Below are positions 39,885-52,320 of a stretch of 64,000 nucleotides of DNA, piece by piece. The position numbers were made by a program, and so were the translations under genes. Within the stretch, counting starts at the first letter, position 1, and each line of letters opens with the position of its first letter. The DNA comes from Oegoconia quadripuncta (taxonomy: Eukaryota > Arthropoda > Insecta > Lepidoptera > Autostichidae): the NCBI GenBank assembly GCA_949316235.1, contig OX438748.1, positions 30,560,836-30,624,835 on the forward strand. The letters are read 5' to 3'. The notes below the pieces were generated by a model, which saw only the letters and a program-made list of their open reading frames with translations, did no database searches and had not been told where the DNA came from.

Positions 39885-41609
39885 CTGTGCTAGTGATTAG
39901 TTGATTGTAGAGGAATATATTAATTTCTTCTGTTTCCGCGATAATCAGCTCAAGAAACAATATGGGTAGTAGACCTAATAAAACAAAAACTGTCTGGTTT
40001 ATGACCATTGCAAATGCCGCTTTAAAAGTAATCTGAAAAGAAGCAGAAATATAAATAGTAATTACGAACCTGAGTTTCTTGCTCGTTCTTCTCTGGGGAG
40101 ACTGCCTAGTATGTCATGACGATTTCAAATGTTATTCTTTTATAAGTTATCTCGCGAAATAAAACATTTTTGATGTGATTTGATTTGAACTACCTTAATA
40201 TATCAATCGGTGGAAACATTAAATAATATATCAATAATCGTCACTCGAATGTTTCACTCGTAAGTAGAATAAGAGAAATATTTATCATTTTTGAACATAT
40301 ATTTTGTACAAGTTAATCAAAATGCTTGCAAACTTACCACTCCAGTGTGTTCACTTAGCAGAAGTAACAATACGCATAGCATTCTTGGTATTATTGTCAA
40401 AAGATCAGTGGTAATCTGAAATTAATTTGCAAGCAATAAGCGATTCACTCTTGTTATATAAATACAGGTCAAAATTTACAATTTCGATCCATATTAAAAA
40501 CCGAAGCTAATCATTGAGAGTATTCTAATAATTTCATCGATTATCTCGCTCTCCTGCACGATAGAATTAGAACTTCGACGCCTAAAATTTTTAGGACTCG
40601 ATTCTGAGTCACACATTCAAAGACACATTTCGAATGATAGCAAACCTCCGTTAGGAGAAAGCGAGTCAAGAAATCTGTCTAGAGTTTGTAAATGTACTTA
40701 CATTTCAAATTTCAAATAACTTGAAATAACCTATAGTAGTATGTAAAGTGAAATAGTATGAGACTAAATGTGAGTGAAATGAAGAAAGACATGTTATCAT
40801 CAAGTGAGATCCAAATTCTTCGAATGTTATTAAGATATCAAGACTACTATCACAGTATATTAACTTACCAAGATTTTTAATGGGAACACAACTTTTTCAA
40901 ATGCTTGAAATATATTTTCATATATTTTGATGTAATTTATGTAAACACTGCTTTTACTATTGCCCAATGAATTTTGAAAGCCGAATTTTTTCAATATAAT
41001 AGTAAACGATTTAATACGTATGTACAATTGGTAAAAAATTATAATTTTCGCCATCTGCTCGATATCAGTGGCCCAATAAAGTACAGAAAAAAATAAAGCC
41101 CCTGGCATTCCTTTATAGAAGCAAATATCTCTATTGAGAATACAACAGAACGAAACAGTGGTAACACTTCTTAAACTAGTAATGAATGCAAATAAAGATA
41201 TTGAAAATATATTGAATTGCTTTGATAAATTAATAGAAGGAGACACTTCAGAAAATATATCAGAAATGAAATAATCAACGTAATATCGGTTTCCTGTTAA
41301 AAAGGAACACATAAAATTCATTGAATATGCTATAACACTAGTAATTTTTACAGTAGTTGCCAATACATTGGTTACCCAATAAACACAGATTAATGTTACT
41401 GCAAAAATAGCACAATATCCCTTGAAGATCTGACTTAAGCGGCCCGAAAAGAGAAATTCATGATAAAAACCAAGAGATGATCTCAGGTAAATCAACCATT
41501 TAATGACAATTGGTAGTTCAGTCGATTTTTCCTTGATAATTAACATTTTCAGTCTAATAAAATGAAGTAGCGAATACACGACTGGCCCTGTCCTTGACAA
41601 AGTATACAA
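39885..41609 (-). CDS. candidate gustatory-receptor-type chemoreceptor, partial
   Basis: Three exons on the minus strand: 40869-41609 (247 codons), 40338-40415 (26 codons) and 39885-40032. Their donors are GTAAGT, GTAAGT and GTAATA, acceptors TTTCAG and TTTTCAG, and the phases are compatible (0, 0, then 1). The roughly 322-residue product is hydrophobic with at least six candidate helices, for example YCAIFAVTLICVYW, MFCSFLTG-side helices, IIIFYQLYIRIKSF and FVLLGLLPILFLELII. It has the loop style of insect gustatory receptors and length near their usual 350-450 residues. The last exon with the family's TY-x5-QF motif was not found, so the gene is either incomplete in my model or a pseudogene. 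An odorant receptor is less likely. A SINE-like tail (40075-40188) sits in the second intron. Confidence 0.5.
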
Positions 41610-41959
41610 TGTGGAAAATAGAACAGACTCATAACGAAAATCAATAATGAAGTTTTATTTCAATTTTATTACCTATCATTATTTCAAATAATTAACGATT
41701 GGACGCCCCATTTATTTTCAGACTGATCTAAGTTATTCGATAACTTTTTTTAATGGAATACTGCTGTACTTGTCATTATCAGTAAGATGTAACTAATAAT
41801 AAGTGAAGTAATAATTGAATATTTAGAAATCCCGCAAAAACGCTAAGGTATCTTCCACATATCCAACAAACCCTCCGTGGTTGACCTATAACCAAAAATA
41901 GACAGTTTACTGCCCGTTGCTACAACGGTAACCAAGTTACAACCGGACAGTTGAGTGAA
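41610..41959. other. AT-rich intergenic DNA
   Basis: Nothing recognised; may include the 5' flank of the receptor gene. Confidence 0.35.
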
Positions 41960-42196
41960 TATCTAACTAATATCATAAACGCGAAAGTTTGGATGTTTGT
42001 TTGTTTATTTGTTTGTTGCTCAATCACGGTGAAACGGATAAACGGATTTGGATGAAAATTGGTATATAGATAGAATATACCCTGAATTATGACATAGAAT
42101 ATTTTTATCCTAATAAAGTGAGTAGTTGCCGCGGCATAAACAAATTTCCGCGATAAAGTTATTCCACGCATGCGAAGCAGCGGGTGGAAAGCTAGT
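41960..42196 (+). repeat. dispersed lepidopteran repeat, family G-like
   Basis: Starts ctaatatcataaacgcgaaag, contains cggataaacggatttggatg, ends gcgggtggaaagctagtacc. Related to the minus-strand copy at 7005-7182. Confidence 0.5.
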
Positions 42197-42480
42197 ACCA
42201 AATAAATGTGTATAACGACTGGATACACACACAAGCTCATCACACCGATCTTTTCACGTCGGGGGTTAAAAATATTCCAAGGTATAACTCCTAATAACAG
42301 TCAAGGGACATTTATGAACACAGGATAATAGAACAGATACCCAACAACTTCGAATCTGTTATTGGTTAGTCTTGTGAGCTTAGACATGTAAATAAGAACC
42401 TTTAGGGCCAATTGGAATACGTTATCCTGCCTCCCTCATACCTGAGCTAGTTGACCGAATTAACTAGGTACAATAATGGA

Positions 42481-42665
42481 TAACCACTAATCGACGAGCA
42501 CCCACCGGAAGACGCAGGCCCCTGACGAAGTGGACCGACGACTTGATAAAGATCGCGGGAAGCCGCTGGATGCGGATACCGCAGGATCGATTGTTGTGGA
42601 GATATTTGGGTAAGGCCTTTGGCCAGCAGTGGACGTGTTTGGGCTGATATAATGATGATGAACCG
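42481..42665 (+). mobile_element. RTE-like LINE 3' end
   Basis: Cgacttgataaagatcgcg, aagccgctggatgcgg and ccagcagtggacgtgtttgg followed by gatgatga match the 3' end of the copy at 63221-63795. 5' truncated, no open frame. Confidence 0.65.
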
Positions 42666-42824
42666 ACGAGCGTGTATGAAGCATTTGATGAGAGTGGAAG
42701 AAGCAAAAGTAGTATGTCGGGATCGTTGCATGTGGAAATCAATAATCTCTGTCTACCCCAACGGGAAACAGGCGCGAGCCTATGTAGGTATGTATATACT
42801 TATGTAATAATTACTAAGTGTTTA

Positions 42825-43015
42825 AAAAAAACCCGAGCATTATTGTATTTTACGCCATGTTGAATGTTTTACTAAAAATGTATCGGACTCTATGGGGATC
42901 AAGACGGATGGAACGACATCTGGAAATTCAAAATAGGTCAAGAAGATAATAAATTTACATACATACATTCGAAAAACATTACACTCTTTTCTGTGGCAGT
43001 CAGGTAAAAATAAAA
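42825..43015 (+). repeat. dispersed repeat, family F
   Basis: Aacccgagcattattgtatt, then catacatacattcgaaaaac, then cagtcaggtaaaaat. Family members: 45290-45490, 46030-46215, 56938-57065 (plus) and 43510-43700, 55028-55145 (minus). Confidence 0.5.
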
Positions 43016-43344
43016 TAAAGACAGTGTTTATATCTTGGTGTTAATCAGAACGCCCAGTTTCGGATATCCTAATGATATGATACAACACAACACTATGCAG
43101 GGACGCTGGTAAGCTGGATTTACACTAGACGACGGGGGGCCTGCAAAATAAGGAAACTAGGAGAGTGGAAGATAACTGTATTTTAATCTAATTTTACTGA
43201 AATTGTAGTTGTACACGGATTATTGTCATATTGTGTTTCCATATTAACACAGTTATAATTAACAGATTTTACTATGTATTTATAATTAGGTATTGTTATT
43301 GTAATATAAAACCAGTTATGACAAAGAACCATCTAGCGTAGAAA
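43016..43344. other. AT-rich intergenic DNA
   Basis: Nothing recognised. Confidence 0.35.
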
Positions 43345-43700
43345 ATCATCGATCACTGCCAAATCAAAATCAAAAAAGTTCGTAAATTATAAAAATAACA
43401 TCTGACATACAATTACTGCTTATTCACAAGGCCGATTCCCCAGAAAAGAATGAGCAAGAAACTCTGGGATTGCTCTTTTTGTCCAACTGCCCAAGGTACG
43501 AGAGTACCTAATGTTTTTCGAGTATATGTAGATTTCGTTGCCTAAACGGCTTGACCGATTTCGAAGTGCATGAGGTCGTTAGATTCGTCTTGATTCCTTG
43601 AGTGTCATAGGATATACTTTATGGTATAAACACAACACGATGTCCGCAAAATACAAAATATGCTGTCGGGTTTTTTCGTTTTTAAACTTATAGTTAAATA
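43345..43700 (-). repeat. two minus-strand repeat fragments
   Basis: About 43345-43480 is an inverted relative of the tail at 4855-4982; 43510-43700 is a minus-strand family F fragment (ccgacagcatattttgtatt on minus). Confidence 0.4.
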
Positions 43701-43929
43701 AATATACAATAATATGTTTCGACAAAGAAATTAAAAGACTGAATATCGCTGAGCGGTTCAGTATTTTTTGCACTTAGTTTGCAGTTAAAGGTGGATTAAA
43801 GAATATGTCCATATAAATATATTACTAGAAAGGAATATAATAATTAATAACCTACATAACATAAATACAAAGTTTAAAAAAACCCCAAGGAACTTAACAT
43901 AAAAATAGGTAACGGGCATTTAAAGCGTC

Positions 43930-44232
43930 GGTGGCTCAGTGGTTAAGACGCGGTCTCCGAATTATGGAGGTGCGGGTTCGATTCCTAGGCAGGCCATGTA
44001 CCAATGAGTTTTTAAATTTAATTTAATTACTTATGGCATTTATCCGAATGCTCTCTTAAACGGTGAAGGAAAACATCGTGAGGAAACCTGCACACTTGAG
44101 AAATAAAAATTCAAAGACATGTGAAGTCCCCAACCCGCATTGGGCCAGCGTGGTGGACTATGGCTCAATACTCCCTCATTATACGAGGGAAGGTCTATAT
44201 CCCTGCAGTGGGATGTTTACGGGCTGATGATG
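43930..44232 (+). mobile_element. tRNA-derived SINE, family H, full length
   Basis: Head gtggctcagtggttaagacg, B-box gggttcgattcc, body ttaaacggtgaaggaaaac and ccagcgtggtggactatgg, tail cagtgggatgtttacgggct. Confidence 0.8.
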
Positions 44233-44666
44233 AATACAAAGCGAGTTATCTTCGAAACGGCTGAATCGATTTTCATCAAAAATCTTAAGTACGCAAAAAG
44301 TACTGAACAAAGACTAGACACACATACTGACACACAGCGCCGTCAATCACATAACTCCCGTCATTTTTCTCCAAGCGCCATCTATATGGCTTTGCGTGTG
44401 GCACCTCATTTAATTCACTTTCTTTCACTAGAAATCCTAATTACAAAACAAGTTTCATAAAGCCCTAAACACAAATGGTAATTTTCTACATCAATCACTG
44501 AAAGGTAATTAGCTGTCGGTTGCTACCGAGAATTTCTTAAGCGAATAACTTGCTGAATTACAAAATAGCTACTTACTACTTACGTTTTAATCTAAAGAAC
44601 AATTGGCTAGAATAGTACAGTCTGAAACAAATAAATCTTTACATAATACAAATTGTATTATGTATT
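44233..44666. other. intergenic DNA
   Basis: Nothing recognised. Confidence 0.35.
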
Positions 44667-44816
44667 GTCATATCCGGTTGTCAGAGATAAGATAGCCAGT
44701 CCCCCAAATAATATGGGGTTTCCGGGTCAGTACGCTACCACCTTCGGCCTCATCTTCACTTAACACCAGATGTGATTGAGGTCAAGTGCTAACGCGTTGT
44801 GGATAAAAATAAAAAA
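44667..44816 (+). mobile_element. SINE family A, 5' truncated
   Basis: Ccggttgtcagagataagat through aacaccagatgtgattgagg to a gtggataaaaa tail. Confidence 0.7.
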
Positions 44817-45289
44817 TAAGTTTTCTGTATGATGATGTAATAAAATTATATTTTTTCCCACAATATCGAAACTTTAGCTAACTTAGGTAATTACTTATAT
44901 ACTATTACTTTCACAAGTTTGCTTTATGTGTGTGGAGACTGGTGCCTGTAGGTAGACTTTTACTATAGGTCACCAGGTCCTCCGTCGGTGTTGGTACAAG
45001 ACCATAGAAAGTTGTTGCTAGCTTGCTTTGTTTGCATTATGGAGAAATAACAATGAGAAAATAAAAATTAAGATGCGTGTGTGTATGTGTATAAATATTT
45101 TTGGATAAATCTTTATTAGGGTTACGTAGTCAACAAGGAAGTCTGTCTGTCTATTATCCGGAGTCAAATATCGTCGTCGTGAGTTTATTATTTGTGCCTG
45201 TTTTAAAAGAAATTGTATAGTTATAATTCCCACAGCTTGTAACATATACATAAATGAATTTGGTTTATAAAATAATAATTAAGGATTTA
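44817..45289. other. intergenic DNA
   Basis: No gene supported. Confidence 0.35.
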
Positions 45290-45680
45290 ACAAACCAGAA
45301 ATCCCGACAGCATATTATGTATTTTGCGGACGCCACTCTCTCTGGAGATCAAGACGAATCTAAGCACACCATGCACTAGAAATCGGTCAAGCTGTTTAGG
45401 TTACAGGATGCGCCATAAGAACGGACATACATACATACATACACTAGAAAACATTACCTCCTTCCTTGAGCAATCCGGTAAAAAGCCGAATCTCCTAAAA
45501 TTTGCGTATTATCGCGGAATCAGACAGCAGCTCATCTACATAAGTGATGTATTATTTATAATTAGCTTTTAGGCTTCGCGAGTATAGGTCAGACCGATAT
45601 CTGATATACCGATCATATTTGATCTATATTTAAAAATAAATCTTAATTTTTCCAATGACGGACCACTGGACGGAAAACCC
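45290..45680 (+). repeat. family F repeat followed by half of a family E element
   Basis: 45290-45490: aaatcccgacagcatattat through catacactagaaaacattac. 45545-45680: gcttttaggcttcgcgagta, ggtcagaccg, ccaatgacggaccactgg, as in the right half of family E. Confidence 0.45.
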
Positions 45681-46215
45681 CTCCATTATAGAACGTGATA
45701 AAATTCACTGTAATCATTTCTTACACTGACACACAAAAAAACTATGACGCGTGACAAACATTTGTTCAAAGATCTGATGCAACTATACCAAACCACTTCC
45801 TGAGTACACCCATATAGGGCTATAAATTACATTCGACGTACAAATCCCGCATGCGTTTGCCACGTGTATCGACTATTAAGATTAGCTATGGCAAATGTTT
45901 GGGATATTTTAAGCTCAAGTTGCAGGGGTTCTATTATTGTAACCACACGTTACTAACTAACAATAAGTAACAGTTAAGAAGCCAAAAAAAAATTAGTTTT
46001 CGTTGTGATACGTTCATAAAAAAAACAATATTAAGTTTAAAAACCAAAAAACCCGACGGAAATGCGAATTCGCGGGAGCCATGTTGGATTTTGTAACATA
46101 AAATGTACCCCCTAACACTTCAGGAATTAAAACGACTATAACGACACCATGACGTAACATAGAAATCTAAAATACACTCGAAAAATATTACCCTTCTTCC
46201 TTGGGCAGTCGGGTG
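45681..46215. repeat. intergenic DNA ending in a family F repeat
   Basis: Family F occupies about 46030-46215 (aaaacccgacggaaatgcg through ccttgggcagtcgggtg). The rest is unremarkable. Confidence 0.4.
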
Positions 46216-46374
46216 TCATAAAAAACATGAGTCGCTAGTAACATTTCACGATATCGTGGGACATCGCACGACGTCGCCATACATTTTGTGTCAGTCCATA
46301 ATGCTATAATTTTTTTAGTGCCCCTTATATAACTATGTTTAATATTTGCATTTGTTAATATATTTCTAGTTTCT

Positions 46375-46720
46375 ATAAGATATTTAAATCTACCTTCCTT
46401 ATTTAAACAATAAAGCGTATTTGATTGATTGATTGATTGAATTATGACTAACAATAATACTGACAGGAACACTAAAGATATGTAAGTGTCGCACAATCAA
46501 TATACACTCGGTTAGTTTCATCCCTCAGCTTAAAGCGACAAGGTGAAGTTGCGCGATGTTGCCGGACAAGTCATGCAAAGTCTAGAAATAGAAATAGTTT
46601 ATTCACTACCTATAACACATAATAATAACAAAGAAACTTAAGTAGGGGAACTCTGGCTCCTAAACTAGGATGCCCCGTATTATAGGAGACAGCGCTCTTC
46701 ACAATTTAGGAATATAGGTT
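46375..46720. repeat. two LINE-like 3' ends
   Basis: 46375-46440 (plus) ends aataaagcgtatttgattg with ATTG repeats. 46590-46720 (minus) is a separate tail: its plus-strand DNA reads aatagtttattcactacc at one end and gatgccccgtattataggag at the other. Confidence 0.4.
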
Positions 46721-46792
46721 AGGTAATGCAATGAGCTGATTACAAAGTTTAAGGACCTTATAACTTGTTAGATTAGCCATCCACTAAATGTA

Positions 46793-46795
<3 letters not shown>

Positions 46796-46859
<64 letters not shown>

Positions 46860-46880
46860 TGTAGGGGTGTGTGTGTATGG

Positions 46881-46923
<43 letters not shown>

Positions 46924-46996
46924 TGTTGGTGTGTGGGTGTGTGTATGTGTGTGTGTGTAGGGGGTGTGTGTGCGAGAGCGATGTGTGTGTTTATAT
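46796..46996. repeat. compound (GT)n/(GA)n microsatellite
   Basis: About 38 nt of GT repeats, 24 nt of GA repeats, then interrupted GT tracts for about 130 nt. Confidence 0.95.
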
Positions 46997-47257
46997 GTTT
47001 ATTTTACGTATATATTTATTCCCTAGTGAAACTATACTTATCTATCCAATACCCTTCCTATCATTGTTACTATAATATCATTGTAACGTAATACTTGAAA
47101 ATGAGACGCTAAATAAAAATGATTGAGGTTGGGATTACCTTCCAATTTCAATAGGGGTCGGTGTTAAGACCAAGGGCATTGAGGACAATGTCCTTAAAGC
47201 TTTTGAGATTAGTATACAAAGTGCTTATTTAGTACGAAATCGCGACCTAATTTAAAA

Positions 47258-47610
47258 GTTTTTTTTTATGCACAACGGGTTAGCACTTGTCCTCAATCAC
47301 ACCTGATGTTAAGAGAAGATGAGGCCGAAGGTTGAAGCGTACTGACCCGGAAATTCCATCTTATTTGAGGGACTGGCTATCTTATTTCTGACAATCTGAA
47401 CAAAACAATGCTATTAACATTGCAGCTTGGCACCAGATTTAGATAAAATGGTGGTAGCTAGCCAGGCGGACACTTAAAATGCTCTACCACTAATATTGTA
47501 CGTACCTACTTCTTTCCAGATGAGAGAACTCACTTCAAGATACAAGAACTACTGCGCTACATCGAGTTGCGCCCAATGCGGTACAGGCTTTGGGGTGTGG
47601 TTCATCTGGA
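47258..47610 (-). mobile_element. chimeric SINE A with a non-tRNA 5' block, inverted copy
   Basis: Same fusion as 39243-39590: SINE A tail and body joined at the same site to the block ending tttggggtgtggttcatct. Confidence 0.7.
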
Positions 47611-50159
47611 CTGGACGAGACCAGACGAGACTAGACAAGATAAGATGTTTATTTTAGAAAACGGACCATACATAATTATACATTTACTGTAAAATCCACA
47701 CAAGGCTATACCATTACCATAATAATAATTACATTATGATTTTTAATTACCATTGTAACAGAATATTGCTAAAAGTTACCAACTAAATAGTTTTACGTGA
47801 AATATGGTGATTTTGTACTGTTACATTGATTATTTGATGGTGAGAACTTGAGATTGGTGCCGGCTGCCGGCGCTAATACTTCAATTTATCGAGGTTTTAT
47901 CCAAAGATGAAATTCGGGAAAAAAGTTGCTGTGCAACTAATAATAGTTACTTTTTCAACAAGAGAGCAAAATATTTGTCTTGCGAGTTCTAATTTTGATG
48001 AAAGAAGTGATGTACTGCGTAATTGAAGCACGAATCAAGCGAGTTATTGTTGATTGAAATCCTGAGTGTTGCGGGGGATTCAAAGACACAAGATGCATGT
48101 AAGTTTGTTCTTGTGAAGCTTATAACTTTTCATCTCTACCAGTGACGATACTATTAGATGTAAATAAACCAATTTAATCAATATATTTATCTCGCTAAAG
48201 TAAGCGCAACAAAGAATTGCATTCAAACTTAAAATGAGCTAGCGTCAGTCGGCGAACAATTCTTTAGAAACTCTCTATTCAATAATTTCAATTACTTTTC
48301 ACGTGACTTCTCCGGAAGAAGATTCACTTCAGCATTAGAAACTTGTTTCGTAACATATTCCGGGACAGTTCAGACACAATAGAAGTTTTATTGTTATAAC
48401 GTCGAGAGGATGGTTGTGTCCCGGAACGTGTTAACCTGTACTGGTGACAAGTTATTGTCTTTTCGCTAAATTCACTTTATATTATTAGCCTTTTCTATAA
48501 TAATAATAAATTGAAAATTTACAAAACCTCCGAGGAAACATATATCATTTTGCGCATTCAATTAAAAGGACTTTTACCCGCGAAAAAACCCGATAAAAAA
48601 GCCAAAGGTAAAATCTATTGAAGTACAATAATAATTAATGCCTAAAATGTCATTAGAAACATTGTTTTTTCTTTATCATTATATTAGACAACACGACCTT
48701 CATGTTAATTATTTCTACTCGCCACCCCAAAGCTCCACCCACTCCCATAGGTGTATTCTCGCTTCATAAATTATGAATTTCGCGACAAGATACAATCTCA
48801 ACGCAATGGGAATATTATGCCGTGATCGTATCTTCCCTCGCTTCATTCCATGCATGTATGTTTTTCGAATATTCGCCCGCTAAGGCCTATGTTTTGCTTT
48901 AACAGCATATCAAGCGTTGCGAATAAATATTCAAGGAACACAAAAGAAATGGGGAGGTTTATTATTAACATTGGCGGTATGGTGTTTTTAATATTAATAA
49001 TTCGTTAACTGTTTTCGTGTTTTTATTTCAATGATTATGTTTGAGTTTGGTTAAGAAACTCATTTACAATTTATGACGTGTAAATAATGAAAGGTATCAA
49101 GAAAGAACGTGGTGCTATTTCCAGTGTCTAAAATTATTTTACTGCTGTTAAAAATGTTCACAACAGACGAAACAAAAAATATAATGAAGACGTCCTTGCT
49201 GCATATTATACAATACATTTCTAAGTATACCGGATGAGTTTTATTACCGCAAAGAAAAAAATAGGGCATATTATGTCAGTGAAATAGAAGTTATTTTTAT
49301 TTTATTTTAATAAATAGGTTTACAAACGCTTGTTACATCGCTTAGAAGCCTTATGTATATTAGTTATTAACTAAATGTATAAACAATTATATGTAAACAC
49401 CGCATGCATCAAAAAATAACTTAGAAAAAGTGTACCCATTTACGCACGCACGTGTGCACGTGCAAACGCACTCGCTTGCATGGTAGATTTAAGTAGTATA
49501 TAATAATAAGCTTATAGTTATTGTTATAACTGTCATCACGGAAGAGCGAGGCCTCCTAGTACAGGTATTTATTTACTTAATAGGGGTACTCAGCAATCAA
49601 ATATTGTATTGTAAACTATGTTTGTACAATAAATCATTTTTATTTTCATACAACCTGTAAAATTGTTTTTTTAAGTTTCATAATTCTTGACATTTTACCA
49701 GCTTCATGCGCGCCCGAATAAAACTTTCATCACAGACTCTGGTGAAGTGAGTTTGTTGCATCAGGATATAAGGTTAAAGGTAAGTAGACTTAGTTCACCG
49801 AGGTGTACTTTAGGAGCATTAATTCTAATAATTTATGAAATCTATCTTTGATGGTATGGAAAATATCGAAGAAGATAATAACGGTAGTCATGGGTACTTA
49901 CTCATCGATTCCACAAACAAAAATACCAAGCCCGAAATAAACGGCGGTGATCAATCATTATCCGGCTGACATCGACCGTGGAATTGCGATTAATTATGAT
50001 TAATGTTAAACACAGTCATGTCACTACACTGTTGTATCCAATTTTAGACCTTCCTGCTCCTTATTTCGGTTTCCACAAATTGAAGACTAAATACAATCTA
50101 TTTGTAATCCAGCTACCTTTATCTGTAGCCAGTGCTTGAAGACGAAGGTCTTGACGTGT
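47611..50159. other. AT-rich intergenic DNA, 2.5 kb
   Basis: The longest stretch with no recognised transposon. A short near-tandem run (gacgagaccagacgagacta) is at about 47617-47636. No ORF above 70 codons with family features. Confidence 0.4.
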
Positions 50160-50284
50160 TATTATCGCAATCCACTAATCCACTTCCATCCACTAATCCA
50201 TCCACTTCAATCCATCCACTTCCGTCCATCCACTTCCATCCATCCATTTCCATCCATCCACTTCCATCCATCCACTATCTACTA
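50160..50284. repeat. tandem repeat, consensus ccatccacttccat
   Basis: About eight imperfect units built on ccatccacttc and ccatccat. Confidence 0.85.
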
Positions 50285-50600
50285 ATCCACTAACATTATA
50301 AATGCGAAAGTTTGTGTGTGTGTTTGTATGTATGTTTGTTACCTCTTCACGCCTAATCGGCTAAACAGATTCAGTTTAATTTGGGTTGGTAGATAGGTTA
50401 GGACCTGGATTAACATGTAGCCATCTTTTATTGGTTCCTGTAGGATAGATTGCAAGCTATTCGGCTATGGAACTCACTACCTGATTCAGTTAGACGTGCT
50501 TAGTCACTGAATGTTTTTAAGGTTCAAGTGAAGGAGATCTGCCCTCTAGCTACTCTATCTATCATCTTTCACTTACCTTTCTCATGATTTCATCTCTGAA
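50285..50600 (+). repeat. family G repeat and decayed LINE C-terminus
   Basis: 50285-50450 is family G (attataaatgcgaaagtttg, ttaggacctggattaacatg). 50455-50600 encodes, with one stop, a LINE-like C-terminal patch (SLNVFKVQVKE) typical of CR1/Jockey-type ORF2 ends. Confidence 0.45.
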
Positions 50601-50819
50601 ATTAATTACTGTTTACTGAGTTTCGTTCCACATTGGCATTAATTACTGTTTGCTTAGTTACGCACTATTCTATTTATTAAGTATAAGTTTAGATATAAGT
50701 ATATATTTTTTTTATTTTTTATATATATTACGTATGTATGTTGGTATGTATTCAATTAACGTATGCATCTATGTAGCTAATTTATTTATTTTATTAAAAT
50801 TAGTTTGTCGCACACGCTA

Positions 50820-50960
50820 CCTACCTAATATCATGCGCGTAATGCGTCCTAACCCAAAGGCTACATGGAAGAGATCGCTTTTAGCGACAAGGCCGCACAA
50901 ATTGTACTGTCCCCCTATTTTTTATTTATCTTTGTGTTACGTTTCTTATTGTTGTGCAAT
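50820..50960 (+). mobile_element. LINE 3' end
   Basis: Acccaaaggctacatggaag, agatcgcttttagcgacaag and ggccgcacaaattgtactgt. Inverted counterpart at 10022-10185. Confidence 0.5.
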
Positions 50961-51124
50961 AAGGAATATTTCGTTTGTTTTAGTGGCATTGCTTTTGAGT
51001 CATAGAGTCGTCACACAATGACTCAAACCAAATGTGTCCATTAGGTAGTAGAAGCTTTTCCTAATGATGATGATGACGATGGTGATGATATCCCAATCCC
51101 AACTATCGTAATCCTAATATCCCA

Positions 51125-51305
51125 ATAATATTATAAATGCAAAAGTTTGTGCGTGTGTTTGCATCTCTGTTTATTACCTCTTTACGCCTAAACGGCTGGA
51201 CAGATTTGGTTGAAATTTGGTTAGTTAACAGATTAGGATCTAGATTAACATACATGCCACTTTTTATCCCGCAAAAGTGACTGGCTCCTGTAGGATAGGT
51301 ATAAT
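51125..51305 (+). repeat. dispersed repeat, family G
   Basis: Aatattataaatgcaaaagt through aaacggctggacagatttgg to ctggctcctgtaggataggt. Confidence 0.5.
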
Positions 51306-51329
51306 TAATGAGATTGCTTTTGAGTCTGC

Positions 51330-51509
51330 TATCTAAATCTACCGCCAAACAGCAATGTTTAATAGCATTGTTGTGTTTGGGTTGTCAGACATAAGATAGC
51401 CAGTCCCCCAAATGTGTTGGGGTTTCCGGGTCAGTAGTCCACCTTTGACCCTCATCTTCACTTAACATCAGGTGTGATTGAGTTCAAGTACCAATCCGTT
51501 GTACATAAA
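51330..51509 (+). mobile_element. SINE family A, 5' truncated
   Basis: Starts atctaaatctaccgccaaac and ends in a gtacataaaaaa tail. It follows a family G repeat, as at 5365-5682. Confidence 0.72.
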
Positions 51510-51867
51510 AAATAAGAGTCATGCTTTTGAGTCATAGAGTGACGCCTTTGGTGGTAGAACGAATTCTACGTGGACGTGTTAAACAAATTTTAAGGAAATT
51601 ACAATTGTTCAAGATATTGGCCCAAACCAGTGGGTACTTGATAAAGTTCTCATACTTTCTATCGACAAATAGCTTGGAAATAGTGAAAGAATGGGCAGCG
51701 GTCTAGACAGTCGTTAAGTTGCTAACATAAAATAGGAGGTGCCTGAAAAGCTATAAAACTCAGTTACTGCCTTTGATGGTAAGATTGAGTATGCCACTCA
51801 TGTCTGTTTGTTCCTGGAAATGCATTTACTTTGGCTTTACATAGCTATTTGGCATAATAAAGTGATT

Positions 51868-51960
51868 AATACTACGAATTCGAATCTTCATTCATAATGC
51901 GAACAGCTAAGGCATGGAACTCCCGGTAATAGTCTTTCCTGAATCCTAGATCCAGTGACG
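51868..51960 (+). mobile_element. CR1/Jockey-like LINE ORF2 fragment
   Basis: Cattcataatgcgaacagctaag and gcatggaactcccgg correspond to the minus-strand LINE at 62957-63213. Confidence 0.45.
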
Positions 51961-52040
51961 TTAGGGTTTCAAAATAGGGCCAGTTGTTGGGCTGTTTTCG
52001 AGGTTTGACATAGTTAATGAAATTAAATAGATACACCGAT

Positions 52041-52320
52041 GACGACCTGTTTGATGTGGTGGTTAGAAACTCTGCTGCTATACCAAAAGGTCGCGGGTTC
52101 GAATCCCGCTAGGAGCATATGTTTGTATGATGAATACGGACATGTATACCCGAGTTATGGATGTTTTTCATTTATATATGTATTTATTTACAAAACAAAA
52201 ATGTATTTGTGTAGTGTATCAACCATCTGGTATCCACAACACAAGACTAGGGGCTTAGTGTGGAACTAGATGGCGCTGTCTGTATATGTCCAAGGATACT
52301 TTTATTTATTTTTTATTTTT
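52041..52320 (+). mobile_element. tRNA-derived SINE, family B, full length
   Basis: Head gacgacctgtttgatgtgg, ggtcgcgggttcgaatccc, full body and TTTATT 3' end. Confidence 0.85.

Noticed and set aside
41920..42243. 107-codon minus ORF
   Set aside because: Lies across a dispersed repeat of family G and has no family features.
42447..42863. Cluster of short ORFs on both strands
   Set aside because: They fall on the 3' end of an RTE-like LINE whose true frame is the one intact at 63448-63783.
46797..47091. Cys/Val-rich ORFs of 74-92 codons
   Set aside because: Translations of the GT/GA microsatellite.
50160..50284. CRISPR-like array
   Set aside because: Units are contiguous and imperfect with no unique spacers; a simple tandem repeat in a eukaryotic genome.
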